DNA of 42,928 bases from Pelomyxa schiedti (taxonomy: Eukaryota > Evosea > Pelobiontida > Pelomyxidae). The DNA is taken from the NCBI GenBank assembly GCA_020536535.1, contig JAHLWZ010000731.1:11744-54671 (forward strand). Direction: 5' to 3'. Every line of letters begins with the position of its first letter. Positions within the stretch are counted from its first letter, which is position 1. Below the pieces are notes generated by a model that was not told the DNA's origin, ran no database searches, and saw nothing but the letters and a program-made list of their open reading frames with translations. Below, in pieces: positions 1 through 9,338 of this stretch. The position numbers and the translations under genes were made by a program.

Positions 1-122
1 ACGCAAACGGGCAAAGTGGTTGCCCAGGTGCTCAGACAGGTATGTGTTTACTCCTGTATGCTGGGAGTCAACAGGAGCACCAACTGAACTCACGTGTTCA
101 TTTGTCAACAGCCTCATCTCTC

Positions 123-249
123 TTGTGGCCACGAAATGGTTTTTCTGGACAATGTTGTTGACCAACGAAGCCCAAACACAATCAAAGTCATCGATGCTGT
201 GTCTGGCTTCCTTGTGTGCAAAATGATTGTCCAGGGTGGTGCTGTGGCT
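123..249 (+). pseudogene. Family A 3' fragment (A0), C-terminal end only
   Basis: The open frame from about base 125 to the TAA at 247-249 encodes the C-terminal end of family A. It contains CGHEMVFL and VIDAVSGFLVCKM and ends GGAVAEVS. It is nearly identical to the end of A5 (40072-40207), and the similarity continues about 100 bases into the 3' flank. Upstream of base 123 the similarity to A5 stops and the same frame meets a TGA at 85-87. The remainder must therefore lie behind an intron (a GT at 40 and an AG at 110-111 are possible borders) or be lost. The window edge prevents a decision between a spliced gene and a truncated duplicate. Either way the end of the frame looks recently copied. 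Confidence 0.6.
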
Positions 250-353
250 GAGGTTTCCTAATGAATCTCACTGCTTCTGGGAAACGCAATTGTGGGCTGT
301 TGTCGCCTTGTAACTGACAACAACCCCAAGAAAAAAAAAAAGATCCTCACACA
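123..353 (+). repeat. Segmental duplication, copy 1 (partner 40072-40303)
   Basis: The family A coding end and its 3' flank match the end of A5 almost base for base. The shared stretch includes the post-stop sequence AATGAATCTCACTGC and the downstream run AACAACCCCAAG followed by poly-A and ATCCTCACACA. Similarity in noncoding flank points to recent DNA duplication or gene conversion, not just protein conservation. Confidence 0.8.
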
Positions 354-592
354 GTACACATAAAAAAATAAGTCGATTGTGAAAGTGGCTTGTTTTGTTA
401 GGCTCAGGTGACATTTGTAACATTGCAACCTCTCTTGGAGGCCATTTTTAAAACAATGAACCCGGTTTCAGCATCATAGACCCCAATGTAGTCTTCAAAG
501 CCGCCAGACTGAGGACACTTTACCACCATCCCCTGCCCAAAATACACACTGGTTCCAGGGGGCTGTCTGTGAGTGAAGAGCACCCTCGCCGG

Positions 593-1399
593 GACTTGGG
601 GTAAAATACAAAAAACACTGGTTTCCTCTGTGACAACAAGAAACATGTGAACAATGTGTGTTGCCCACACTGTCGTGTTGCAGTGATTTTAGAAGACGTC
701 ACACTCCCAAACAGTGGGGGAATTGTCCTGACACCCAAACAAAGCTGCCGCACCCCCGTGATCGAGGCCACACCCTCCCCGTTTTTCTCCCTCCAACAAG
801 AAAAGCATGGTCACACACGACGTTCAGAACGAAACCCAAAGTTTTTTTTGATGGGTTTTCGGCGTCTTGAAAAAAAATCGGTGCGTGACCAAAAAGGACG
901 GCGGGTGCGCGGACGCACCAAAAATTCGATTTTGTGCGTCGTTTTTCTCGGCTATGGAGCCTTGGTGTGTCCTGGAAACACGCTCCCCGGGCAGGCCCAT
1001 CGACGGTCTGCCTGGGCTGCGCACTTCCCGCCAACTTGGAGGCCCCAGTGTGGAGAACCAGGCCCACGCACTTTTCACTTTTGGTGCGTCCACGCACCCA
1101 CCAACAATCTCTGCGCTTTTCGCACACGCTGGTGCTTTTTCACGCACCACTGCGTCCCGTTTTCCTCAGAAAATTTTCATCATTTTGTTTTTGCAGCCTT
1201 GGAGTGGGGGCGGGTGGTTCGACGGCGGTTAATGGCATGGGTGGGTGTGGTTGGTCGGTGTTGCTGGCAACAGCTTGAGAATGAAATGCCAGTGTACATC
1301 GACTGTGGACAAATAACAAGGAAGTGTGCACTGTGACCCACCACTTTCAAACTGTGACTCCCCACACACAACGGTCGTTTTGGCATTTTACCCCAAGTC
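593..1399. mobile_element. Non-autonomous DNA transposon (MITE-like), 807 bp, 15-bp TIRs, CCGG target duplication
   Basis: The ends are perfect inverted repeats: GACTTGGGGTAAAAT at 593-607 and its reverse complement at 1385-1399. Both ends are flanked by CCGG (589-592 and 1400-1403), which acts as a 4-bp target-site duplication. The insertion splits a family A coding sequence. Collapsing the element and one CCGG restores the reading frame and the family consensus, which independently confirms the boundaries. No frame inside looks like a transposase, so it is non-autonomous. The interior carries a second inverted repeat (903-923/1079-1099). Superfamily is uncertain; 4-bp duplications are reported for groups such as Ginger and Chapaev, while piggyBac uses TTAA. 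Confidence 0.85.
903..1099. repeat. Internal inverted repeat of the transposon
   Basis: The 21-base arms 903-923 and 1079-1099 are reverse complements with one mismatch; the core is GGACGCACCAAAA. The surrounding sequence repeats variants of GGTGCGTG on both strands, so the middle of the element could fold into a long imperfect hairpin. Confidence 0.7.
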
Positions 1400-2387
1400 C
1401 CGGTTCCACAACACTGAACACTGTGATGGCCACACATCCCAGTATCCCTGAGAGCGACGAGACTGCAAAGTAAGGCCCACCAATTGCCTGTGGCTTTCCT
1501 TCGCACAACGCAGTCCACTGGCCAGTGCTCACGCACAGCAGCCCTGCTTGGTTGGCCTTGTGCCTTGATACAAGTGCGTATGCCATACCATCCCAACACA
1601 GCACACTTTCAATCTGGGCATTTCGATTGCGGTCAGCAACTGGAACGTTCCAATAACTGTTCACCAGCGTCCTCTGCTCCAAAGTGGCATCCATGTCGAC
1701 GAGCATTACTGTGTTGACCGCGGTGTACAATACAGCCAGCAAATGACCGCCCTCGTCACAAGCCACCTTTTCCACAGGATTCGGCAGGGCTCTACCCTCC
1801 AACACTCTGTTAGAATCTGCTATCCCGCCCTTCCCAAAGTGCCAGAGTGACACCATTCCATTGTACATGACAGCAGCCCACCTCCTTGTCACACAGACTC
1901 CCTTGCATAACGGCTTGTATGAACTGAGCTTCACAGCAGCCGCCTGTCCCATAGTATCAACCACGCTCAGCACCCTGAACAATGGAGCCCTGGACTCAAC
2001 AATCCCGTATCTGTCAGCATCTTCCTCAGTGCTCTTGCTGTTGGTGTTTCTGTGGGTGATCGTGACCCACCCGTGGAACCTACAGGCTTGTGTGTCTCCA
2101 AGGAGGTCAACGACAAGGGCTTTTGGGTGGCCGACGAGGCCTAGCGTTGGCGAAACGCTGAACTTGACGAAATTATGGGTGTGGTGTGCGTCAACGAGGC
2201 CGACGACGAGGTTCCTGGCTGGGACCACGACCCATTCTTGGCCGATGAGTGACAACAAAGACGGCGTGAGGGCCGACACTGGGGCCCCGCAGCCACACCG
2301 TCCCACAATGACCCCGACGCTGAGAGCAATGAATTGACCGCGCGCGTGGGTTTGCTCCTTGATGGCGATTGTTGTGTCCATCACCAT

Positions 2388-2435
2388 CTGTTGGCAATCA
2401 GTAGAGGATAACCAACATTGTTTTAAGAGAACACG
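2388..2435. promoter_or_regulatory. 48-bp divergent intergenic region between A1 and B1
   Basis: The A1 start (minus) and the B1 start (plus) are separated by 48 bases, so any core promoter elements of both genes must share this space or lie inside coding sequence. No convincing TATA box is visible. Confidence 0.5.
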
Positions 2436-4684
2436 ATGAACGGCGGTACCGACGGCGCGGTACTGTCGGAACACAACCGCATTGTGGGTGTGTCCAAGTT
2501 GGTGTGGGAGTGGGTTGTGTTGCCAGGGTGGCTCACCGAAGCAACCAATCATGAGACAAACGCGGTTCGTAATTTGTGTGTTCATTCATTCTGTTTCTAT
2601 TTGTGTGTGTTCTTCTGTGCCCAAGTTACGTTGGCATTATGCGTTGTGGTTTTCAAGTGAAATAAAATATGCTGTTGCAGGTTACACTGTACAGTCTCGG
2701 TGGAGGATTGTTTCCACTGGTTCCTCGTGTGTGCTCGTTGATGCGTTCCATGTATCAGACAAACAAGTTGAGATACTTCAGGCTAAGGTGGGCGGCACAG
2801 TCTGGTGCAATTTCTTGTGTGAAGTGGATAATGGCACATGAGGGTGTGGACGCAGATATTACTTCTTCAGCACAAGTCCAAGAAGAAAGGTAACACTCAC
2901 TGTTCTGTGATGAAAACTAAGGGTTGCATGTCAAAAAAAAAAAAACAGGAACGAGAAGGTGTGCCTGAATGCACTTGTTGGCCTTGTTCATGGTGGGCAT
3001 GTTGACTTGGCTGCGAGGCTGGTTGGTTGTGAACCTGCAGTGTGTCAATGCTTGGGAGTGAGGTGGCCAGGATCACCAGGTTCACAAAAAGACGTGGATA
3101 TGAGGGAGAGGATAAAGGGAAGCTCCAAGTTGAAGTCACTGCTGTGCAATTGCGTTGGAACACCAGTTGAGTCTGTGAGGTGGGTTTTTGATTGGTTGGG
3201 CATGAGGGAGCCATGGGAGTTTATGAACATCATTTTTGGGGCAATTGACGCTGGGAATGCACCACTTGTGCAGTGGATTGTGACCACATTCAACCTGTCA
3301 GAAGTTTTAAGTGAAATGTACATGGGGATTTCTCTTCGTTTGGCTGAAGGGAAGTGCCCTGTGCTTCTCAAATGGTGGATTGAGAGTTTCTCGGTTCCAC
3401 TGGGTGTGGATAAGGAACTCCTATTAGTGGAGCTTGTGTGCAACGAACACAGCACAGTGGAGCTGTGCCAGTGGGTGAAAAACCACCTGCACATCAGGGG
3501 AGATCTCATTAAGACAGCGATTGTACTGGCCAAGAATCCAATGACAATGAGGTGGGTGATTGAGGAAATCTCTGTCTGGCCAACTGCGTCTTGGCTAGAC
3601 CACCTGTGTCTGAATACTGGTGACCTTGAACTCGTGAAGTGGGTGGTCACTGACAAGGGTGTACAACCAACAAAGAGCACTTTCTTGGCTGCATGTGATT
3701 CCAAGAAAGAAAATCTGGAACTTGTCAAGTGGTTGTCATCGAGGGTGGCACTCTCACCAACCGATTTGCAAGTTGCACTTTGCAATGCCCTGTGCCGTTC
3801 CAATACTACAATTGCAGATTGGCTTGACAGTACCTTTGGAGTGATGAATACTGTGAATTCCAAGCGAGGAGCTCCCTATTCCCTTCTGTCTTCTATTGGG
3901 ATGAAGGTCGATAGCTTGCGATGGTTCATTCAACATGTAGATATCCCCCAACTACCACCAGAAAGAGTGGAACAGATAATACTGAAGTACTGGACGGAAG
4001 GATCTTGCCTCTGGTTTGACGCAATTTTCCTGATGCTTGATGCCTTCCACATCTCACTTCAGAACAACTCAGAGCTACGCCGAAACACCCTTCGTGCTAC
4101 TCTCATGCATGGAACCCTCAAAGATTTGGTGCATTTGTAGTCGAAAGTGTCACTGTCAGTTGATGATGTTGTGCACTGCATTGCCGGCACTTCCAAAGTA
4201 TCTTCAGTTTCATCCAGCAAGGTCATCAAGTGGATTGTGCACTTCGTGGGACTGGAACGAATCAAGTCTGAGGCACTGTATACTCGACTGGTTGAGGGCA
4301 GTGTGTATTGGAACAAGACCCACTGTTTTATGTGGCTGATTGACACTCTTGATCTTCAGCTGAATGAGGTGCGACCACTTCCCCTCATCGTTTTCTTTCA
4401 ATCACTCACTTGTTTCTACCAAGGTCCTTGTTGTATTCCCAAAAGCGAGCCGGAATCAACCAGACCTTTACATGTGGAAGAGACTGGTGAACAGGTTCCC
4501 ATCGATTGACACTGAAACAGTGCGGAGCAAATGTATGAAAGTAATAGCACGCACACCTGCCATTGCGGAATGGGCCATGGCCAGGTTCTCACTCAGTTGG
4601 GGTGAAATTGCCACCTACAACTACTACTTGGACCTTGAAACACGTCTGTGGCGCAGACAACGGGAGCCATCAGCAGGGTGTTGA
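2436..4684 (+). pseudogene. Family B ankyrin-like repeat gene B1, premature TAG
   Basis: Model exons are 2436-2564, 2681-2889, 2949-4368 and 4424-4684. The protein would be about 672 residues, close to B2 (665). It opens MNGGTDG followed by VGVSKLVWEWVVLPGWLT, then carries degenerate ankyrin-type units such as LELVKWVVTDKG and NLELVKWLSSRV. Exon 3 is exactly 1420 nt in both B1 and B2. In B1 a TAG at 4138-4140 replaces the CAG glutamine codon of B2. Homology resumes at once after it (SVDDVVHCI, LERIKSEALYTRLVE) and continues through the last exon (DLYMW, NRFPSIDTETVRSKC). Either the gene was inactivated recently or the stop is read through. Ankyrin-like arrays bind proteins; the partner is unknown. 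It diverges from A1 and ends 44 bp before the convergent UBL-ART gene. Confidence 0.75.
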
Positions 4685-4728
4685 TTAACAAGGAACAAAT
4701 AGTTATGGACGGGAGCACAGAAAAACAA

Positions 4729-5706
4729 CTAACTTTTCGATTGTAAGGAGGAGTGGGTGTTGGCAAAATCATTGTGGAATTTGTGATAGTCAAGAACCTC
4801 CATGTGAATCACAGCTGGAACTGAGGACGTGTCAATGCTGAGAACCTTGTAAACATTGTAACACGAGAGCAACACTTCATTCTCTCCTGGGAACTTGGTC
4901 CATTCTGGCTTGATAACAATTGCAAAGCCAACTCCAGAGTGCATGTGGAAGTGGATGACTGTGTTCTTGTTCCATGGTGCTGTTTTTGAAGCAGAAGTGA
5001 AGCTCGGGATGTAGAATTCCTTCGTCCCCATTTGTTTGTAAGCCTCCAACTCCTTTGGGATCAAGTTAACACCTCTGTGAGCAACACCCTCAAAGCTCTT
5101 TCCAAACTTGCCAATCACGTATTTCAAGTCACGCACAAGCTTGCAGTGCTCTGTGAGTCCCTCAAGACTGTCGGATGCAAGTGCCAAGTTCAATTTTGAG
5201 CAGAGCCAACCGGGTCCTGATGTGTATTGCCAGAGGGTATCCTTGAGGTCTGGAACATAGTTGATAAGACCAGTGCAGAGTTTGACATAGTTTGTCCCCT
5301 TTGTGCGTATCGGGAAGAACGAGATTGTTGTGCCAACTGTCTCAAACACAGTGTCACCAGTGGGAGTCTTAGATGAAGGAACAGAGGGGGCAATAGCCTG
5401 CCATGTGGAACTCTGTGTTGTACAACTCCTGATTGCAATCAATAATACTGAAAAAAAGTAAATGGAAGCTTACCCCCCACAAAGGCGTCCTACCATGTGC
5501 ACTGTGGAGTCCGCTGTAATGTAATAGTCTTCCACTCGGCGGCCGCGCTCCAGTTCTACTCCACGGTAAATGAACCGTACGTCCGCTACATGTGGATCCA
5601 AGCCAGCCCCGACACAGCTTACCTCCCTCAATTTCTCGATGCTGGCCGATGAATTTATGAATACCGCGTAGCTTTCTCCAGAAAGGCCCTTGATGATAAG
5701 TTGCAT
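4729..5706 (-). CDS. Ubiquitin-like domain fused to an R-S-ExE ADP-ribosyltransferase
   Basis: Exon 1 (ATG at 5706) encodes about 78 residues that read as ubiquitin: MQLIIKGLSGESY at the start, VRFIYRGVELERGRRVEDY in the middle, and a terminal RLCGG. A GTAAGC donor follows the GG codons directly. The next open frame, to the TAG at 4729-4731, carries the arginine-type ADP-ribosyltransferase signature in order: AHRGVNL (R), YIPSFTSASKT (STS) and GENEVLLS (ExE). Joining in frame uses an acceptor at AATCAG about 46 nt downstream; the nearer TTTCAG does not keep phase. Known enzymes of this fold transfer ADP-ribose from NAD+ to proteins. The ubiquitin-like module could target the enzyme, be cleaved after GG, or be a substrate; these roles are inference. 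No signal peptide is seen, so the product is probably cytosolic. A second UBL gene lies 45 bp upstream on the same strand. Confidence 0.75.
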
Positions 5707-5751
5707 TTCTCCCTGCTTCCTAAGTTCGTTTTAGGTTTTGTTTCTTTTTGG

Positions 5752-6042
5752 TTAGAGGAACGTGGACAACGTTGCCATTATTAGTTTCACATACATGCAC
5801 TCCAAAGATAAGTGGCTTCCATTTTTGACAGACTTGTAATACCCAAGTGGTTTGGCATCGTCCAGGTGCCGGGTCCCAAACACCAGGCGCGGGCGGTACC
5901 ACTCGTCGCTCTCTGGACGGCACATTGCCCTGCACTTGCTGACAACCTTCCCTGCCGAGTACGACGAAAACGCCACGACCCGTATGTTCTTGACTGGCCT
6001 GCCCGAATACGAACACACCTTGACGCTCAGTATCATCACCAT
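5752..6042 (-). CDS. Small divergent ubiquitin-like protein
   Basis: A single 96-residue frame starts MVMILSVKV. It follows the ubiquitin pattern: an N-terminal strand (ILSVKVCSYSG), RPRLVFGTRHLDDAKPLGYY in place of the RLIFAGKQLEDGRTLSDY segment, and SVKNGSHLSLECM for the last strand. The tail (VKLIMATLSTFL) lacks a terminal GG, so conjugation is unlikely unless the end is spliced or processed. It lies 45 bp upstream of the UBL-ART start on the same strand. I found no in-phase intron joining the two, so I treat them as separate genes. It may act as a binding module or a decoy for UBL recognition; that is speculation. Confidence 0.55.
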   Translation of the reverse strand: MVMILSVKVCSYSGRPVKNIRVVAFSSYSAGKVVSKCRAMCRPESDEWYRPRLVFGTRHLDDAKPLGYYKSVKNGSHLSLECMYVKLIMATLSTFL

Positions 6043-6308
6043 TCTCTCTCGCCTTTGTGTTGTGACTTATGGTATTTTTTTTTTCCTTGCATGTTTTTGC
6101 TGTCGTGCGGTGTAGTGTCGCCATTTTGGTTGTGCCGTTTAAATGGTTTTTTATGTGAATGGTGATGACAGGTGGTAGAGACCATCTGCCACAAATAATG
6201 AATTTTTTTTGTTCCAACGGTGAAATGGTACTCGTTACGATTTCGAGGTGGAAGTTCGGCTAAAAGACTTGGTTCGTTTGGGTGCGGGCGCACCCTCTGG
6301 GCGGTCCT

Positions 6309-7628
6309 TCATTTTAGTGTACCCTCCACATAGATCCTATTATATGCAGAATAAATGTTTGGGTTTGGACGGAAGAGTGTTACCGGGAATTTAGCATGGA
6401 AGCTACTGTACCCTTTCGCCATCAGAAATGCCTGATAGGTTTTCCCCACCCGGGAAAAGTTATGGTGCCCATTGTAGTTGGAGCGGTCCATCTGGTTGAA
6501 ATATCGGTACATGGCTGGCCCTCGCTTCTGGGAGAACTCACAGTGAAAAATAATTAGGGTCTGAATGAAGTAGTGAGTTATGTGTGGAAGAATTTTTCTA
6601 GTTATATATGTGCACATCCATATACCCGACTGGCGATGGCCTCAAGTTCCAGACCCCCAAACAGCAGTCTATGCAGTAGAACTCGGGCATCACTCTCAGG
6701 GGGGAGGTTGATTGCAGCAACGACATGGCCATCTCTATATTCATAATCGTACCGGCAGTCAAACACAAGCACTTGATCAACAAAAGCCCGGAAGTCACCT
6801 CTCAGCAGTGACGCCAGAGTACTTGTTTTGATCTGGTATTTGTCACTGACAAAGGAAATTTAATGGGGGCATACACAGTCTGCTTCCACCTTTGGATATT
6901 GAACACGGGGTATAATATTAAACAGAGATGGGATGTACTCATCGACCCTGTGGTTTGAATGAGAAACAAACAGCAGTTTGGAAGAGTAGAGAGACACACC
7001 CGCCAAGCACTGCACAACAACTTCCAGCTCTTATGAGGTCACCCACATGTTCAAGAGTAGGAACTGGACGCCGTGGTTTTGGTTTCACGGGTGTCGAATA
7101 TGACTCCGGCAATTGACTATCTTCTTCGCTACCGTGATACAGTCCCTCTACTAACGCGAGGCGGCTGCATGACTTAGGTTTTGTTGAAATGGGGGTTGTT
7201 GGAGATGTACATCTGCAAGTGGGGGAAGGAGTAGGAACTCCTAAAGGGGAACTCAACTGCTGAGAATCAGGCCGTTCCAGGGGGGAGAAAGAGCCAGGTC
7301 GCGGAAGTGCTTCCGAATTACTCCTTGGTGGTGGTATCGGGCTTTCATCACCGACGGTGGGGGTGCTTGGTGGAGTAAGAAATGTGCGCGAAGGCACTCC
7401 TCTGTCCCACAAAGTGGGAGAAGTAGGTGGGGTAGTAAATTCTGTATTCTCCTCAGTAGAATTGGTATCAGGCGTAACAGAATTCCGGGATTCAGAAGCC
7501 TCGCGGCCAAGACTGTTTTGCCACCTCTCATAAGCGCCTGGCTCCAACATTGTGGGAATAAAAGCACGATTTTGCGTGCTACTGTGGTAACTATTGCCAA
7601 AGCGTTGCTGTATATTACCGGATAGCAT
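6309..7628 (-). CDS. cdc25: Cdc25-type dual-specificity phosphatase
   Basis: Model exons (minus) are 7628-7000, 6947-6875, 6832-6626 and 6560-6309, all joining in phase for about 386 residues. The catalytic rhodanese-like domain is clear: LVFDCRYDYEYRDGH, then IIFHCEFSQKRGPAMYRYF with the active-site HCX5R (Cys and Arg both present). It ends with a region matching the Cdc25 C-terminus. The N-terminal 200 residues are rich in Ser/Thr-Pro sites (TPPTSPT, TPPSTPT, SFSPLERP), as expected for CDK-regulated phosphatases. Cdc25 activates CDKs by removing inhibitory phosphates. The ATG at 7628 is the simplest start. A TTCCAG acceptor just upstream and an open frame reaching 8048 leave room for an additional 5' exon. 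Confidence 0.85.
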
Positions 7629-8318
7629 AAGATAAATGAGAGACTTGAAACTTAACCCTTCGCTGGAAGAAAAGCAAAGAAAAGGAGGTTTCATTATATG
7701 TATTATTATTAATAATAATTTTAAAAAAAATAGAAGTAATACCCACATATTTAAATTAATGTAAGCATTATGTAATGGCATGAATAAGTGGGAAAAGGTA
7801 CTCGTATGAATAAAGAGAATGATTTGAATGCCCGGCCTATAGAATCGTAATATTACGAGGAAAACAAACTTGCACTCTTCATAATGAGGCCGGGGGATTA
7901 GTTCGCGCTCGCGAGCAAAACAGAGACAACAACAAAATCGCAATTTTAAAGAGCCGTAAAAGCGATTCGTGGGTGTCGTATTTTCAAAAAAGGGCGTATT
8001 TCTATCACGGTTCTTTTCTTTATTTCTTACCGGGTAAGTTCGAGACACGCTTTTGGCAAAGTCTGTTTTTACGGCAACTTATGAACTTTTTTTTGTTTAT
8101 TATTATTTTTATCAACTTTTGAAGAGTCAATATAAAGTGACAAAAAAAGAACAGCGCCATACGAGTTGGATTTTGAGTCATAAGAATTTAAGCTAAACAA
8201 GATTTGACAAGGGGTTGATGTGTTGCACAGCAGGAAATATTATCTGAACAGTACAAAACGAGATACAACAAAAAAGTCACTATTTTAGGAAAGCTCCTTA
8301 AAAAATGAAAACAACCTT
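7629..8318. other. AT-rich intergenic region
   Basis: This 690-base stretch separates Cdc25 from the EF-hand gene. It is AT-rich, with runs such as ATTATTATTAATAATAATT around 7701-7720. A minus-strand frame crosses part of it (8048-7629), but its composition, with poly-Leu and poly-Ile stretches, looks noncoding. It could hold the Cdc25 promoter and a 5' exon plus intron. No other gene seen. Confidence 0.4.
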
Positions 8319-9028
8319 TCAACTTCTTGATGGTGTGGCCTTGACACCAGCCGAGATAATGAGCTGCTCAAACTCTGAGAAAGATATGACCCCTTCAATT
8401 AATTAGAAGAGGTCATAAAGAAAAAACGGTCCGTACCATCTTTATTCGTATCACATTCTGCAAACAACTTCTTGCTCTTCGCTTTTGGCATATCTACATG
8501 GCAAATTTCACCAACATCCTGAAATACGAATGTTAGTGTCCACGTTACTTCAAACTATATGTCATTTATGCCAGAATAAAATAAAGGAAAGTAAATTTCT
8601 TCATGTGTAACCCAATTCAAATCAAAAAAGCGGTACCCTCAAGAATCTCTTTGCTTCCTTCCACTCCAACTTCCCGTTGTGGTTTTCATCATACTTATCG
8701 AACAGGACCTGCATCCCCGTTTAAACGCACACGCTTCGGCACACATAGTAAATCTTTATTTTATTTTATTTTAATTCTAGTTCTAGTTCTTTTACTTTGT
8801 GTGAGATAACTTAGTGTCAGTGTAAAGGCGGTGCAAGTTAAAAGGCACACGACGCATTCCAGTACAAATCCAAGAAAACGCAGAACATTATAATATGACG
8901 GGACGACGATATATAACGCAGCGTACCTTTACGCGAGAGAGGAAATACTCTGGGCCCATGCAATTGATGGACGCCACGTCGTTCTCGAGCTCCTTGCGTG
9001 CCATCGCGCGTTGTTCCGCGTTACCCAT
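8319..9028 (-). CDS. Small EF-hand calcium-binding protein, possibly N-myristoylated
   Basis: Model exons (minus) are 9028-8927, 8708-8637, 8518-8437 and 8392-8319; all phases fit and give 109 residues. It starts MGNAEQRAMARKE, where Gly2 and the residues after it fit an N-myristoylation signal. Two EF-hand loops are visible: DKYDENHNGKLEWKEA, and one split by intron 3, DTNKDG then VISFSEFEQL. Both have acidic residues at the calcium-coordinating positions. Two EF-hands in about 110 residues suggest a small sensor or a dimeric calcium binder. It is likely membrane-attached through myristate; the target is unknown. Individual exons are too short to stand out as open frames. Confidence 0.75.
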
Positions 9029-9338
9029 CTCTCACTCTTTCACTCACAACTCAATAATAATTAATTTCTACACTCACGTTCTTCCCTTGCTCCCCTTTTG
9101 GAAAGCTTGTGTTGGCTGCTCAATCGAAACGATCAACGGTAATTAAATGCCTTTTTCCCCGCAACTACCGTAACCCGTAACGTCAAAATTGTTTGTTCAA
9201 AGAATTTGATCAGAAGGGTTGCTTACTTCCTCCATTTGATGACTGCGTCCCCAATGACCAGGAATTGGGTAGTGTCTAGTGGCAGTCCATTCTGTGCAAT
9301 GCATCTTTCACTGAAAGAGACAAACGTCGAGGTTTGTG
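9029..9338. other. Divergent intergenic region, EF-hand gene / A2
   Basis: This 310-base stretch lies between the EF-hand start (minus) and the A2 start (plus) and probably holds both promoters. I see no gene, repeat or structured RNA. Confidence 0.4.

Larger units (their letters stand above)
404..2387 (-). pseudogene. Family A gene A1, interrupted by a DNA transposon
   Basis: The ATG at 2387-2385 (MVMDTT) opens a family A protein with the hallmarks SVGVIVGRCGCG near the N-terminus, VSPTLGLVG, an IGGPYFA motif and SVVE near the C-terminus. An upstream in-frame start gives a longer N-terminus unlike any paralog, so 2387 is preferred. After SVVEP (base 1404) the frame runs into foreign sequence and stops at 1347. 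The missing C-terminus lies at 588-404 and includes EPARVLFTHR, FGQGMVVK and GVYDAETGFIVLKM. Removing 593-1399 plus one CCGG copy rejoins both parts in frame, giving 390 residues against 377-416 in intact paralogs. The gene is therefore disrupted by insertion. Unless the element is spliced out, the product is C-terminally truncated. Function unknown; the repeated short beta-like segments suggest a degenerate propeller. Confidence 0.8.

Noticed and set aside
699-1278. Several overlapping frames of 100-230 codons on both strands
   Set aside because: They lie inside the transposon, are caused by its GC-rich inverted-repeat core, and resemble no transposase or other family.
3045-3863. A 272-codon minus-strand frame
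   Set aside because: Antisense shadow of the B1 repeat exon; the plus strand has the conserved ankyrin-like units and splice sites.
3900-4140. Alternative codon use (TAG as Gln) in this organism
   Set aside because: Other genes use TAG as a clean terminator (UBL-ART, Rho GTPase), and glutamines are CAA/CAG throughout, so a local nonsense change is the simpler reading.
5812-6165. Plus-strand frames of about 90-117 codons
   Set aside because: They overlap the minus-strand UBL gene, which has recognisable beta-grasp pattern; the plus frames have none.
8755-8800. A simple-sequence element of TTTTA and TTCTAG repeats
   Set aside because: It lies in intron 1 of the EF-hand gene and reads as an ordinary AT-rich intron with no sign of mobility.
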